From: Solirubrobacteraceae bacterium
GTDB taxonomy: Bacteria; Actinomycetota; Thermoleophilia; Solirubrobacterales; Solirubrobacteraceae
DNA: 16,364 nucleotides
NCBI GenBank assembly: GCA_025928415.1
Contig: JAICJK010000008.1
Span: 1 to 16,364 of the forward strand
Direction: 5' to 3'
The notes beneath the pieces were generated by a model. It made no database searches. It saw only the letters and a program-made list of their open reading frames with translations, and was not told where the DNA came from. The first letter of the stretch is position 1, and each line of letters opens with the position of its first letter. The position numbers and the translations under genes are program-made. Positions 1 to 12,121 of this stretch are shown here, piece by piece.

Positions 1-3584
<3,584 letters not shown>

Positions 3585-3588
<4 letters not shown>

Positions 3589-4376
3589 CCGCGCTCCCAG
3601 CCGCCGTCCGCCAGCCAGCCGCCGTCGACCAGGACGCTCGAGCCGGTGACGTAGGACGCGTCGTCGGAGGCCAGGAAGGCGACCACGCGCGCCACCTCCT
3701 CGGGCTGCGCCAGGCGCCCGAGCGGCGTCCGGCCGGCGAGGTCCTGCGCGGTGAACCCGCCGGCGGCCATCGTGCCGGCCAGCAGCTCGGTCTCCACGTA
3801 GGCGGGGGCGACGCTGACGACCCGCACGCCGCGCCGCGCCCACTCCGCCCCGAGCGTCTTCGTCAGCCCCTCGAGGCCGTGCTTGGCCGCGCTGTAGGCG
3901 GCGCGGCGCGCCAGGCCGACGTGCCCGGTCAGCGAGGAGACGTTGACGATCACCCCGCGCCCGGCGGCCAGCATCGGCCCCGCCGCCGCCTGCGCGCACC
4001 GGAACGGCGCCGTGAGGTCGAGGTCGATGATCCGCTGCCAGGCGTCCGCGTCGAGCGCCTCGGAGGCGGCGACCTGCCCGGCGCCCGCGTTGTTGACGAG
4101 CACGTCGAGGCGCCCGAGCTCCTCCAGCGTGCGCGCGACCATCGCCTCCGCCGCGCCGGGCTGCGTCAGCTCGACCGCGAGGCCGAGCGCCCGGCCGCCC
4201 GCCGCCTCGATCGCCGCGGCGGCGGCCCCGGCGCGCTCGGCCGAGCGCGACGTGACGACCACCGTCGTCCCGCGCCGGGCCAGCTCGAGCGCGATGGCGC
4301 GCCCGATGCCCGCCGACGAGCCGGTGACCACGGCCACGCGGCCCGCGACGGACGCTGGGGCGGCCGGGACGGTCAC
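3585..4376 (-). CDS. Short-chain dehydrogenase/reductase (SDR), FabG-like
   Basis: This is a classical SDR of 263 residues that would oxidise or reduce a hydroxyl/keto group with NAD(P). It has the cofactor motif TGSSAGIG (residues 18-25), NNAG (95-98), and the catalytic residues Ser148, Tyr161 and Lys165 in VNVSSLTG ... YSAAKHG. The C-terminal YVTGSSVLVDGGW is typical of the 3-oxoacyl-ACP reductase-like group. It is the first gene of the unit carrying E1alpha, E1beta, E2 and E3, so it may make or consume a hydroxy/keto intermediate of that pathway (inference). The chosen start is GTG at 4376. No ATG is available nearby, no clear Shine-Dalgarno sequence is visible, and the GTG lies inside a strong inverted repeat (4365-4395). 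The start is therefore less certain than the gene. In-frame GTGs at codons 14 and 16 are too close to the cofactor motif. Confidence 0.92.
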
Positions 4377-4395
4377 GCGCAGCGTGACCGTCCCG
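4365..4395. promoter_or_regulatory. 14-bp perfect inverted repeat with GCA loop over the SDR start codon
   Basis: On the plus strand, arm CGGGACGGTCACGC (4365-4378) and arm GCGTGACCGTCCCG (4382-4395) are perfectly complementary around the loop GCA (4379-4381). In the transcript, the SDR GTG start lies in the 3' arm of this hairpin. A perfect 14-bp arm is unlikely by chance in a window of this size. It could be a repressor operator, an RNA hairpin masking the start, a terminator without a U-tract, or a relative of the GCA-loop repeats at 9683-9724. The sequence alone does not decide. Confidence 0.6.
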
Positions 4396-4398
4396 CGG

Positions 4399-4435
4399 GG
4401 TGAGCGGGCAGGAGGAGGGATGGCGCCCGCTCACC
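4399..4435 (-). terminator. Possible terminator hairpin after the MBL-fold gene
   Basis: GGTGAGCGGGC (4399-4409) and GCCCGCTCACC (4425-4435) are a perfect 11-bp inverted repeat with a 15-nt loop. It lies 8 nt past the stop codon of the metallo-beta-lactamase-fold gene and just before the palindrome over the SDR start. There is no T-run after it in the transcribed direction, so a Rho-independent terminator is plausible but not certain. A regulatory stem is the alternative. Confidence 0.4.
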
Positions 4436-4443
4436 GCGCCTCG

Positions 4444-5322
4444 TCAAGCGGTCGCGACCTTCCGGTTGTCGCGGGTCAGCTTGCCCGGCCACTTGTCGTT
4501 GTCGATCAGCTCGCCCGGCACCCGGTCGAACGTGCGGCCGATCACCCGGCCCGCCTCGAGGACCGCGGGCCGGTCGTGCGCCGGCAGGATGAAGCGCGAG
4601 CCGACGACGGCCTTGCGGATCGCGGCCTTCTCGGAGCGCTTGCTGCCCGCGTGGTTGCCGGTGACCGCCGGGTCGAGCTCCATGCGCTGCAGGTGTGGCT
4701 CGAGCAGCTGGTACTGCACGTCGTAGACCACGTCGCCGCAGATGCAGGCCACGCCCTCGTCGGTGTCGACCAGGACGTTCATCGAGCCCTCGGTGTGCCC
4801 ACCGGCCGCCTCGACGCGGACCCCGGGGATGATCTCCTCGTAGGGGACGACCTCGAGGTCGAGCAGGCGCAGCGCGCCGCCCTCGTGGTGCAGCCGGTCG
4901 ATGAGGTGCTTGATGTAGGGGGCGGGGTACTGCTCGCCCATCAGGCCGGACGCCGAGTACTCCAGCTCGCGCCGGTTGATGACCACCGTCGTGGTGTCCA
5001 TCGGGAAGTGGTCGTCGTAGCCCGCGTGGTCGATGTGCAGGTGGGTGTGCAGGACGTAGCGGACGTCGTCCATCTTCAGGCCATGGCGCTCCAGCGCGTT
5101 CTCCATGCCCTGCCCGTCACGCCACCAGCCCTCCATGCCCAGGTTGTGCATGATGCTCGGCTCGCTGAAGCCGGTGTCGACGACGACCGGCGCCTCGCCG
5201 CCGGTGATCAGGAAGCCGAACGTCGGGACCTGCTGACGGCGCCCGGGGTCCTGCGCGAGCACCAGGAAGCTCGTGTCCAGCTCGATGTCCCCGAGATCGA
5301 GGACGTGCACTTCGAGACCCAT
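4444..5322 (-). CDS. Metallo-beta-lactamase-fold hydrolase, N-acyl-homoserine-lactonase-like
   Basis: This is a zinc-dependent hydrolase of 292 residues. It carries the MBL signature H94-L-H96-I-D98-H99 in HTHLHIDHAGYD, then H176 in GGHTEGSMNVL, the bridging aspartate D197 in CICGDVVYD, and H249 in ILPAHDRP. HxHxDH followed by a spaced His, Asp and His resembles the AHL lactonase (AttM/AiiA) group, so lactone or ester hydrolysis is likely. The natural substrate is not known. There is no signal peptide, so it should be cytoplasmic. ATG 5322 is preceded by AAGGAGGT, the clearest ribosome binding site in the window. It sits 85 nt after the regulator gene and is followed by a possible terminator, so it may be separately expressed. 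Quorum quenching is possible but unsupported; catabolic lactone hydrolysis fits the neighbours as well. Confidence 0.9.
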   Translation of the reverse strand: MGLEVHVLDLGDIELDTSFLVLAQDPGRRQQVPTFGFLITGGEAPVVVDTGFSEPSIMHNLGMEGWWRDGQGMENALERHGLKMDDVRYVLHTHLHIDHAGYDDHFPMDTTTVVINRRELEYSASGLMGEQYPAPYIKHLIDRLHHEGGALRLLDLEVVPYEEIIPGVRVEAAGGHTEGSMNVLVDTDEGVACICGDVVYDVQYQLLEPHLQRMELDPAVTGNHAGSKRSEKAAIRKAVVGSRFILPAHDRPAVLEAGRVIGRTFDRVPGELIDNDKWPGKLTRDNRKVATA

Positions 5323-5326
5323 CGCT

Positions 5327-5334
5327 ACCTCCTT
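5327..5334 (-). promoter_or_regulatory. Strong ribosome binding site of the MBL-fold gene
   Basis: Read on the minus strand, AAGGAGGT ends four bases before ATG 5322, a near-perfect match to the anti-Shine-Dalgarno sequence. It fixes this start, although the frame remains open far upstream. The remaining 5335-5407 stretch holds a weak 6-bp stem (GGCCGC 5365-5370 with GCGGCC 5380-5385) and no promoter that I can recognise. Confidence 0.75.
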
Positions 5335-5407
5335 GAAGGCGTTGACCCTGCGTGCCGAGTGTGGGGCCGCGGCGCCCCGGCGGCCATCGCACGTTCGGAT
5401 GAGAGCC

Positions 5408-6481
5408 TCAGGCCAGCAGGCCCCCCTCCCGCGCCGTGTGGACCGCCTCCGCGCGGGAGGTGGCCCCGAGCTTGCGGAACAGGTTGCGCCCGTGGGTCTT
5501 CGCGGTCGCCTCGGAGATCCCGAGCCGCCGGGCGACCTGCTTGAAGCGCAGCCCCTCGTCGAGGGCCTCCAGCAGCTCGCGCTCCCGCGCGGTGAGCCGC
5601 CGCTCCGGGGCCTCGGGCGCGGCGGGCAGCATCGTGCCCCCGCGGTGGACGGCGGCCAGCGCGACCGGCATCCGGTCGACCGCGTCGCGGCGCGCGATGT
5701 GCCCGGCCGCGCCGGCGCGCAGGGAGACGCGGACGCTCTCCGGCGCGTCGCGGGAGGACACGACGAGCAGCGGGGCGCTCGCCCCGGCGTCGCGCAGGGC
5801 GCGGGCGACCTCGTCGACCCGCAGGCCGTCCAGCCAGTCGTCGCAGACGACGACGTCGGGAGGGTCCGACGCCACGGCGGCGATCGCGTCCGCGAGCGTC
5901 GGGGCGACCCGGGCACGGGCGCCGTCCCCGCGCTCGGCCAGGCGCGCGAGCCCGCGGCCGACCAGGGCGTCGGCGTGGCAGATGAGCACGTTGGGCGCCG
6001 GCGCCGGGGCGCGCGCCCGCATCCCGGCGGCCAGGACGCCGCCGACCTCGCCGAGGCGATCGACCAGGCCGGTCATGTCGCGGCGCGGGCCGCAGGCCGA
6101 CAGCGACACGACGCCGACCGGGCCGTCGCCGCCCTGGATCGGCACCGAGCACCCGGCGTGGAAGCCGGCCGCGAGGACGACGCTGTCGAGCGGCCGGCGG
6201 AAGGAGCGCGACGCGTCGAAGTCGTCCTCGGAGAAGCAGCGGCCCTCGACCGCCCGCGCGAAGTAGGAGCAGGTGTCGATCGGCAGCGCCGTGCCCGGCG
6301 CGAGGAGGTCGGCCCCCGCCTCGGCCGCGATCTCGAAGCGCAGCGCGGAGCCGTCGAGGCGCGCGATCGAGACGCGGTCGACCGCGAAGGCGCCGCGGAC
6401 CACGCTCGCCGCCTGGGCGAGCGGCTCCTCGGCGGCGCCGAGCGCCTCCGAGATCCCAGCGGCTAGCGCAGCGACGCCCAG
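5408..6481 (-). CDS. LuxR-family transcriptional regulator with GAF and degenerate receiver domains
   Basis: The predicted protein has about 357 residues in three parts: a GAF-like sensor domain (about 14-153), a receiver-like domain (about 163-285), and a LuxR/NarL helix-turn-helix (about 294-357; LTARERELLEAL ... RRLGISEATAKTHGRNLFRKLG). The receiver looks degenerate. The acidic pair expected in VLIVDD is replaced by VLICHAD, and the conserved lysine position reads GHIARRD, although an aspartate remains in VVVCDDW. Signal input is therefore more likely ligand binding by GAF than phosphorylation (inference). The start is a problem: no ATG, GTG or TTG lies near the cupin stop. I place it at CTG 6481, 19 nt inside the cupin gene, because GAGGAGGAG stands 2 nt upstream. 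GTG 6403 would cut into the first GAF helix, and GTG 6655 would overlap the cupin by nearly 200 nt. It is the last gene of the liv unit and a likely local regulator. Confidence 0.85.
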   Translation of the reverse strand: MGVAALAAGISEALGAAEEPLAQAASVVRGAFAVDRVSIARLDGSALRFEIAAEAGADLLAPGTALPIDTCSYFARAVEGRCFSEDDFDASRSFRRPLDSVVLAAGFHAGCSVPIQGGDGPVGVVSLSACGPRRDMTGLVDRLGEVGGVLAAGMRARAPAPAPNVLICHADALVGRGLARLAERGDGARARVAPTLADAIAAVASDPPDVVVCDDWLDGLRVDEVARALRDAGASAPLLVVSSRDAPESVRVSLRAGAAGHIARRDAVDRMPVALAAVHRGGTMLPAAPEAPERRLTARERELLEALDEGLRFKQVARRLGISEATAKTHGRNLFRKLGATSRAEAVHTAREGGLLA

Positions 6482-6861
6482 GGCTCCTCCTCGAAGACGT
6501 CGATGACCTCGTAGCCGCCCTCGCCCGCGGTCGGCGTGAGCATGACGCTGAGCTTCGCCGCCTGGTCGCCGACGGTGTAGGACCCGTGGACGACGTCCTT
6601 GGGGATGTAGACCGCCTCGCCGGGACCGAGCTCGTGCTTGTCCTGCTCGAGCCACTGCTCGATGCGCCCCTCCCGGACCCAGATGATCTCCTCCTGGTCG
6701 GGATGGCGGTGGAAGGGGTGCCCGCCGCCGGGGTTGAGGGTCACGTCCATGACGCAGATCGCGCGCGAGCCCGTGAATTCCGGGCGGCTCACCCAGCCGG
6801 ACTCGCCCCAGTCGAACTGCTCGCGGACGATGTCGTCCTTGGTGATGAACCGGCCGCTCAT
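6463..6861 (-). CDS. Small single-domain cupin protein
   Basis: This 132-residue protein has the two cupin motifs. The first is [21 protein letters not shown], with metal-ligand candidates His51, His53 and Glu57 or Glu58. The second is [14 protein letters not shown], with His92. Single-domain cupins of this size bind a metal and may act as a ligand sensor, an isomerase or a small dioxygenase; the sequence does not tell which. ATG 6861 overlaps the stop of the TIM-barrel gene (ATGA), with GGAGG four bases from the ATG. Its C-terminal codons (FEEEPW) contain the GAGGAGGAG that seems to serve as ribosome binding site for the next gene. The tight coupling to the Tm-1-like and TIM-barrel genes suggests work on the same substrate or ligand. 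Confidence 0.9.
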   Translation of the reverse strand: MSGRFITKDDIVREQFDWGESGWVSRPEFTGSRAICVMDVTLNPGGGHPFHRHPDQEEIIWVREGRIEQWLEQDKHELGPGEAVYIPKDVVHGSYTVGDQAAKLSVMLTPTAGEGGYEVIDVFEEEPWASLR

Positions 6862-7691
6862 GCTGCCTCCTGGATCGGGATGGACTTGAAGCGCTGCATG
6901 TTCTCCGTCATGGCCACCTCGGTCGGCAGCCGCTCCATGCTCGAGGCGCCGAAGAAGCCGACGACGCCCGAGGTGCGCTCGATGACGTGACGGGCGTCGC
7001 CGGGCTCGGCGATCGGGCCGCCGTGGCACAGGCAGAGGATCTCGGGGTTGACGGCCTGCGCGGCGTCGTGCAGGGCCTGCACGCGCTCGACCGCCTCGTC
7101 GAGCGTGATCCCCGAGCGCGAGCCGATCGCGCCGCCGGTCGTCAGGCCCATGTGCGGGACCAGGACGTCCGCGCCGGCCTGCGCCATCGCGCGGGCGTCG
7201 TCCTCGGTGAAGACGTAGGGCGCGGTGAGCAGGCCGAGCTCGCGGGCCCGGCGGATCATCTCGACCTCGAGCCCGTAGCCCATGCCGGTCTCCTCCAGCC
7301 CGGTGCGGAACGTGCCGTCGATCAGCCCGACGGTCGGGAAGTTCTGCACGCCGCTGAAGCCCGCGCGCTGCACGTCGTCGAGGAAGCGGTCCATGAGCCG
7401 GAAGGGGTCGGTCCCGCAGACGCCGGCGAGCACAGGCGTCTCGCGCACGACCGGGAGGACCTCGCGGGCCATGTCCATGACGATCGCGTTGGCGTCGCCG
7501 TAGGGCATCATCCCGGCCAGCGAGCCGCGGCCCGCCATCCGGTAGCGCCCGGAGTTGTAGATGATGATCAGGTCCGCGCCGCCGGCCTCCGCGCACTTCG
7601 CCGACAGGCCGGTGCCCGCCCCCGCGCCGATGATCGGGCGGCGCGCGGCCACCTGCTCGCGCAACCGCGCCAGCGCCTCGTCGCGGGTCAT
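6858..7691 (-). CDS. TIM-barrel signal-transduction / phosphoenolpyruvate hydrolase-like family protein
   Basis: This 277-residue protein belongs to the family called 'TIM-barrel signal transduction protein' or PEP hydrolase-like. Recognisable stretches are [20 protein letters not shown] (19-38), [21 protein letters not shown] (40-60), [14 protein letters not shown], the middle [16 protein letters not shown], and the C-terminal [11 protein letters not shown] and [12 protein letters not shown]. The family is homologous to PEP mutase-like barrels, but a physiological reaction is not established to my knowledge. The same domain forms the C-terminal half of the tomato antiviral protein Tm-1, and here its partner half is the gene immediately upstream. 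ATG 7691 overlaps that gene's stop (ATGA), and AAGG lies upstream. It is cytoplasmic, with no signal peptide. The family call is firm; the function is open. Confidence 0.9.
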   Translation of the reverse strand: MTRDEALARLREQVAARRPIIGAGAGTGLSAKCAEAGGADLIIIYNSGRYRMAGRGSLAGMMPYGDANAIVMDMAREVLPVVRETPVLAGVCGTDPFRLMDRFLDDVQRAGFSGVQNFPTVGLIDGTFRTGLEETGMGYGLEVEMIRRARELGLLTAPYVFTEDDARAMAQAGADVLVPHMGLTTGGAIGSRSGITLDEAVERVQALHDAAQAVNPEILCLCHGGPIAEPGDARHVIERTSGVVGFFGASSMERLPTEVAMTENMQRFKSIPIQEAA

Positions 7692-8935
7692 GCCGCCGCC
7701 TTGAGGATCAGCTCGTGCAGGCGGTCGGCCATCGCGGTCGCGAACGCGGGGTCGTTGACGTCGGCCTCGAGCTCGTGGACCTCCACCTGCGCGGGGTCGA
7801 GCCCCTCGCGCAGGGCGGCGAACAGCGCCTCGTCGGCCTCGGCATCGCGGAACGGCTGCCCGTCGACGTCGATCGCCGAGACGCCGCGCAGCGGCACGAA
7901 GAGCACGGTCGGGCCGTCCGCGCCGTTGAGCTTGCGGGCGATCCGCCGCCCGAGCTCGGCGTTCTCCTCCGGCGTGGTCCGCATCAGCGTGACCGTCGGG
8001 TTGTGGACGTAGAGGTTGCGGTCGGCGAAGCGCCCCGGAACCGTCTCGCGCGGGCCGAAGTTCACCATGTCCAGCGCGCCGAGCGACACGACCTGCGGCA
8101 GGCCGGCGCGGCCCACCGCCTCCAGGCGGTCGGGGCCGGCGGACAGCACGCCGCCGACGAGGTCGTCGGCCAGCTCGGTGGTGGTCGCGTCCAGCGCGCC
8201 CACGAGGTAGCCGCCGGTGGCCAGCGCCTCGAAGGACTGCCCGCCGGTCCCCGTCGCGTGGAAGACGAGCACCTCGTAGCCGAGCTCCTCCAGCCGCTCG
8301 CGCGCCTGCGTGACGCACGGGGTGGTGACGCCGAACATCGTCGCGCCCACCAGCGGGCGGTCGGAGACGCGGCCCGGCACCGTGGCGGTCGCCATCCCGG
8401 CGATCGCCCCCGCCGCGTTGGTGAGGATCTGCGCGGAGATCTGGTTGATGCCGGCGATGTCGACGACCGAGTACATCATCGTCACGTCGACCGCCCCGAC
8501 GTAGGGCCGCGTGTCGCCCGAGGCGACGGTGGAGACGATGAGCTTGGGGACGCCGACGGGCAGGTCGCGCATCGCCTGCGCGGCGACCGACGAGTTGCCC
8601 GAGCCGCCCACGGCCGCCACGCCGTCCAGGCGGCCCTCGGCGCGCAGCCGCCCGAGCACCGCGGCCGCGCCGCGGCCCATCGCGTCCATCGCCCGGCCGC
8701 GGTCGGCGGCCCGCGCGAGCTCGGCGTGCTCGGCGCCGCCGGCCCGGGCGACCTCCTCGCGCGTGACGTCGGGCGTGACGAGCGGCTCGCCCAGGACCCC
8801 CGCATCGACGAGCAGCACCTCGGCGCCCGCCTCCCGGATGCGGTCGCGCAGGAAGGCGTACTCCAGGCCCTTGGTGTCCAGCGTGCCGACGAGCACGACG
8901 GTCGCGGCGGGGCGGGCTGTGTCGCCCGGGCTCAC
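7688..8935 (-). CDS. Tm-1-like ATP-binding domain protein (UPF0261)
   Basis: This 415-residue protein is of the UPF0261/Tm-1-like family. It has the N-terminal signature [19 protein letters not shown] (13-31), then [23 protein letters not shown] with the glycine-rich turn at 110-116, [30 protein letters not shown], and the C-terminal region with [12 protein letters not shown] and [10 protein letters not shown]. In tomato Tm-1 this domain binds ATP and is the N-terminal half. The bacterial role is unknown. The start is GTG 8935, overlapping the stop of the livF-type gene (GTGA); no ATG lies close by, and the frame is open upstream only as a shadow of livF. Its coupling both to a transporter ATPase and to the TIM-barrel gene argues that the pair handles the imported solute (inference). 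The length matches the full single-domain family. Confidence 0.92.
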   Translation of the reverse strand: MSPGDTARPAATVVLVGTLDTKGLEYAFLRDRIREAGAEVLLVDAGVLGEPLVTPDVTREEVARAGGAEHAELARAADRGRAMDAMGRGAAAVLGRLRAEGRLDGVAAVGGSGNSSVAAQAMRDLPVGVPKLIVSTVASGDTRPYVGAVDVTMMYSVVDIAGINQISAQILTNAAGAIAGMATATVPGRVSDRPLVGATMFGVTTPCVTQARERLEELGYEVLVFHATGTGGQSFEALATGGYLVGALDATTTELADDLVGGVLSAGPDRLEAVGRAGLPQVVSLGALDMVNFGPRETVPGRFADRNLYVHNPTVTLMRTTPEENAELGRRIARKLNGADGPTVLFVPLRGVSAIDVDGQPFRDAEADEALFAALREGLDPAQVEVHELEADVNDPAFATAMADRLHELILKAAA

Positions 8936-9666
8936 GCCCGCTCGACCCCCAGCCAGCGGCGCTGCGCCTCCGGATCGCCGGTCAGCGCCTCCGCGGTGGT
9001 CTCGGTCGAGATCCGGCCGGCCACCATCACGAGCTGGCGCTCGGCCAGCGAGGTGGCCACCGACAGGTTCTGCTCGACGACGAGGATCGCCAGCCCCTCG
9101 TCGGCCAGCCGGCGGAAGGTGTCGATCAGCATCTCGATGATCGCGGGGGCGAGCCCCTCGGAGGGCTCGTCCATGATCAGCAGCTTCGGGTTGCCGAGCA
9201 GCGCGCGCCCGATGGCCAGCATCTGCTGCTCGCCGCCGGAGAGCTGCGTGCCGCCGGTGTCCTTGCGCTGGGCCAGGCGGGGGAACAGCTCGTAGACCGC
9301 GGCCGGGTCCCAGCGGCGCTTCTCGCGCCCGCGCGGCGAGGCCATCCGCAGGTGCTCGTCGACCGTCAGCGACTCGAACAGCCGCCGGCCCTGGGGCACG
9401 TAGCCGATGCCGAGCGCCGCCACCTTGTAGGACGGCTTGCCGACCAGCTCCTGGCCCTCGAAGGTGATCGACCCCTTCGCGGTCGGGGGGCGGATCTGCA
9501 TGATCGCGTTGCACAGGGTGCTCTTGCCCATGCCGTTGCGGCCGATGAGCGAGACCGGCTCGCGCCCCATCTCGAAGCTGACGCTCTGCAGGACGTGCGC
9601 GCGCCCGTAGTGGACGTCGAGGTCCCGGACCGCCAGCAGCGGGCCGTCAGTACCCGGGGCGCTCAT
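8932..9666 (-). CDS. livF: ABC transporter ATPase, LivF type
   Basis: This is one of two ATPases driving a branched-chain amino-acid-type (HAAT) importer. Its 244 residues have Walker [10 protein letters not shown] (42-50), the Q-loop region [15 protein letters not shown], the signature LSGGEQQ (142-148), Walker B LLIMDEP (162-168) with catalytic Glu167, and the switch region VVEQN, where the usual His is Gln as often seen in LivF. ATG 9666 overlaps the stop of a 22-codon mini-ORF, not the stop of livG as would be usual. Upstream of ATG 9666 there is only a weak GAGGG, so translation probably depends on ribosomes leaving the mini-ORF. The substrate class of the liv family includes amino acids, amides, urea and aromatic acids; which one applies here is not visible. 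Confidence 0.93.
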   Translation of the reverse strand: MSAPGTDGPLLAVRDLDVHYGRAHVLQSVSFEMGREPVSLIGRNGMGKSTLCNAIMQIRPPTAKGSITFEGQELVGKPSYKVAALGIGYVPQGRRLFESLTVDEHLRMASPRGREKRRWDPAAVYELFPRLAQRKDTGGTQLSGGEQQMLAIGRALLGNPKLLIMDEPSEGLAPAIIEMLIDTFRRLADEGLAILVVEQNLSVATSLAERQLVMVAGRISTETTAEALTGDPEAQRRWLGVERA

Positions 9667-9727
9667 CGGACGCCCTCGCGATGTTCGCGCAGCGAACTCG
9701 CAATGCTTCGGCGCAGCCGAAGCACGC

Positions 9728-9731
<4 letters not shown>
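9663..9731 (-). CDS. 22-codon mini-ORF made of palindromic repeat, between livG and livF
   Basis: The ATG at 9731 overlaps the livG stop (ATGA), and the mini-ORF's TGA overlaps the livF ATG (ATGA), so it bridges the two genes without a gap. GAGGAGGA within the end of livG forms a good ribosome binding site for it. The peptide starts MSVLRLRRSIASSLREHR and ends EGVR; it is arginine-rich and low in complexity. Nearly all of it is encoded by two hairpin-forming repeats (see 9676-9725). A second mini-ORF at 16064-16225 begins MNVLRLRRSIASS, so the two are related. I do not recognise a protein family. The likely role is a translated linker left by a repeat insertion; a functional peptide is possible but unsupported. 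Confidence 0.55.
9676..9725. repeat. Palindromic repeat element, livG/livF copy
   Basis: Two perfect hairpins lie side by side on the plus strand. GTTCGC/GCGAAC (arms 9683-9688 and 9692-9697) and TGCTTCGGC/GCCGAAGCA (arms 9704-9712 and 9716-9724) both enclose the loop GCA. The same two motifs recur at 16081-16220. The element is flanked on the minus strand by a 7-nt direct repeat ATGAGCG (9725-9731 and 9660-9666), 65 nt apart. This suggests a small mobile or amplified element; no transposase is in the window. Confidence 0.75.
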
Positions 9732-10522
<791 letters not shown>

Positions 10523-10526
10523 GCCG

Positions 10527-12041
10527 CTACCCGACGACCTTGACGGCCTGCTCCTTGCCCTGCCAGGGCAGGGCCTTCTTCTCGCACTTCGGGAAGTTCC
10601 GGCCCGGAGCGGGAGTCGATGCGTTGAACAGCCCGCCGAAGGTCTGGTCGACCTTCGGGATGCTCGCGATCGTCTTGACCGCCAGCTTGCCGTCCTTCAT
10701 GTAGAGCTGCTGGTAGAAGACGTCAAGCACCGCCTGACGGTTCTGGTCCAGCGTGATCTCTCCGTAGGGAGCCGGCAGCGTGACCTTCGCCAGCGCCTCC
10801 TGGAGCTTCTTCTGGCCGCCCGAGATGTCGCCCTTGACGGCCTCCAGCCCCTTGACCAGCCCCCACGTGTTCACGTAGTAGCCGTAGGTGAAGGTGCTGG
10901 CCGCCTGGGAGGCGGGGTCGCCGGCAGGCGGGATCTTCTTGAACCACTTGCCGATGATGTTGTTGGCGTAGTCCTGCGCGGCCGGGGTGTCCAGGTCGCC
11001 GGCCGTGCCCGCACCGCCGACGTAGGCGCCCGCGACCCGCGGGCCGAGCTGCTCGAACTGGCCCGGCGTCCCCCAGAAGAGGTTGCCGATGAACTTCTTG
11101 CCGTCGATCGGGCCCTTCGCCTGCTCGTAGGCCTTCAGGAACGGGATGAGCCCGGCCCCGCCGACCGCGACGAAGTACCCGTCGACGTTGTCCGGGATCT
11201 GCTGCGCGAAGGACGAGTAGTCCGTCGTGTTCAGCGGCGGGAAGATCCGCTTGGTGACCTGACCGCCCGCGGCGCAGAAGTCCGCGATGAACCCTGCCGT
11301 CGACGTCCAGCCGAAGCTGTAGTCGTCGGAGATGACCGCCGCCGTCTTCCAGTGCAGCTTGTTGACCGCGAGATCGCCGAGGCCGGCGTTCCACTGCGCG
11401 CCGTCACCGTTGAAGCGGAAGAAGTTCGGCGCCTGGACCTTCAGCGTCGTGTCCTGCGCGCCTGCCGCGCCGTCGACGAACGTCTTGTCCGGGTGCTGCT
11501 TGGCGTAGTTGGCCACCGCGATCGACTCGTCGCCGGACAGCGGGCCGATCATGACGTCGGCGTTGAGCTGCTCCATCAGGCGGCGGGTCTCCTTGATCGC
11601 CGTGTCGGCCTGGTCGTTGGAGCACCCGACGCCCACCAGCTTGAGCGGGTGGTTGCCGATCGCGCCGCCCGTCCAGCCGTCGCGCGGCTTGTTCGGGTTC
11701 TTCGGCTTCGCGCCGGCGAACTGCGAGAACGCCGCCACGACGCCGGCGAGATCCTGGTTGTCGAACGTCCCGAACGCGCCCTGGCAGTCGGACAGGACGC
11801 CGACCTTGATCGGCGTGCCGGTACCGGTGCGCGGGGCGACGGCCTTCTGGATCGGCTGGCCCCCGGTCGCGGCGGGCGCGGCCGCCGCGGTCGTGTCGGC
11901 CGCCGCGGGCGCTGCCGCGGCTGTGGTGTCGCTGGTGCTCTTGTCCTTCGAGCCGCCGCAGCCTGCGACGACGACGGACAGCATGCCCGCGAGGACCACG
12001 GCCCGCACGGGACCTCGCCTCACGGATCTCGAAACGTGCAT
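10527..12041 (-). CDS. livK: Branched-chain amino-acid-type ABC transporter substrate-binding lipoprotein
   Basis: This is the extracytoplasmic, membrane-anchored receptor of the liv-type importer, 504 residues long. A basic n-region and hydrophobic core (residues 1-27) end in the lipobox VAGC, with the lipidated cysteine at Cys28. A low-complexity Ala/Thr linker with the repeated unit DTTAAAAPAA follows (about 36-60), then a periplasmic-binding-protein type 1 fold beginning IKVGVLSDCQGAFG. A cysteine in SDCQG and another in VGCSND may form a disulfide. The preferred start is ATG 12041 because AGGAG lies 4 nt upstream; ATG 12056, in frame five codons earlier, would remove that site. It is larger than E. 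coli LivK, as is common for actinobacterial members. It stands between the permease and ATPase genes behind a palindrome at 12060-12076. Confidence 0.93.
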   Translation of the reverse strand: MHVSRSVRRGPVRAVVLAGMLSVVVAGCGGSKDKSTSDTTAAAAPAAADTTAAAAPAATGGQPIQKAVAPRTGTGTPIKVGVLSDCQGAFGTFDNQDLAGVVAAFSQFAGAKPKNPNKPRDGWTGGAIGNHPLKLVGVGCSNDQADTAIKETRRLMEQLNADVMIGPLSGDESIAVANYAKQHPDKTFVDGAAGAQDTTLKVQAPNFFRFNGDGAQWNAGLGDLAVNKLHWKTAAVISDDYSFGWTSTAGFIADFCAAGGQVTKRIFPPLNTTDYSSFAQQIPDNVDGYFVAVGGAGLIPFLKAYEQAKGPIDGKKFIGNLFWGTPGQFEQLGPRVAGAYVGGAGTAGDLDTPAAQDYANNIIGKWFKKIPPAGDPASQAASTFTYGYYVNTWGLVKGLEAVKGDISGGQKKLQEALAKVTLPAPYGEITLDQNRQAVLDVFYQQLYMKDGKLAVKTIASIPKVDQTFGGLFNASTPAPGRNFPKCEKKALPWQGKEQAVKVVG

Positions 12042-12059
12042 TGATCTCCTCCCCATCCC

Positions 12060-12076
12060 GGCGCCCCCGGGGCGCC
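12060..12076. promoter_or_regulatory. Perfect 8-bp inverted repeat in the livM-livK gap
   Basis: GGCGCCCC (12060-12067) and GGGGCGCC (12069-12076) are perfect inverted copies with one central base, C12068. It lies in the 80-nt spacer between livM and livK, upstream of the livK ribosome binding site. A shorter GTGT-GA-ACAC palindrome follows at 12084-12093. With so small a loop it is more likely a protein-binding site, or a stem with a few opened bases, than a classical terminator. No promoter elements are clear in the spacer. Confidence 0.4.
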
Positions 12077-12121
12077 GCGCTCTGTGTGAACACCTCTGCC
12101 CTGCGATACGGCGTGTCCTGC

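Noticed and set aside
7715..9295. Long plus-strand open frame (526 codons) opposite the Tm-1-like and livF genes
   Set aside because: It lacks any recognisable motif, and its composition is that of an antisense shadow of two well-supported genes.
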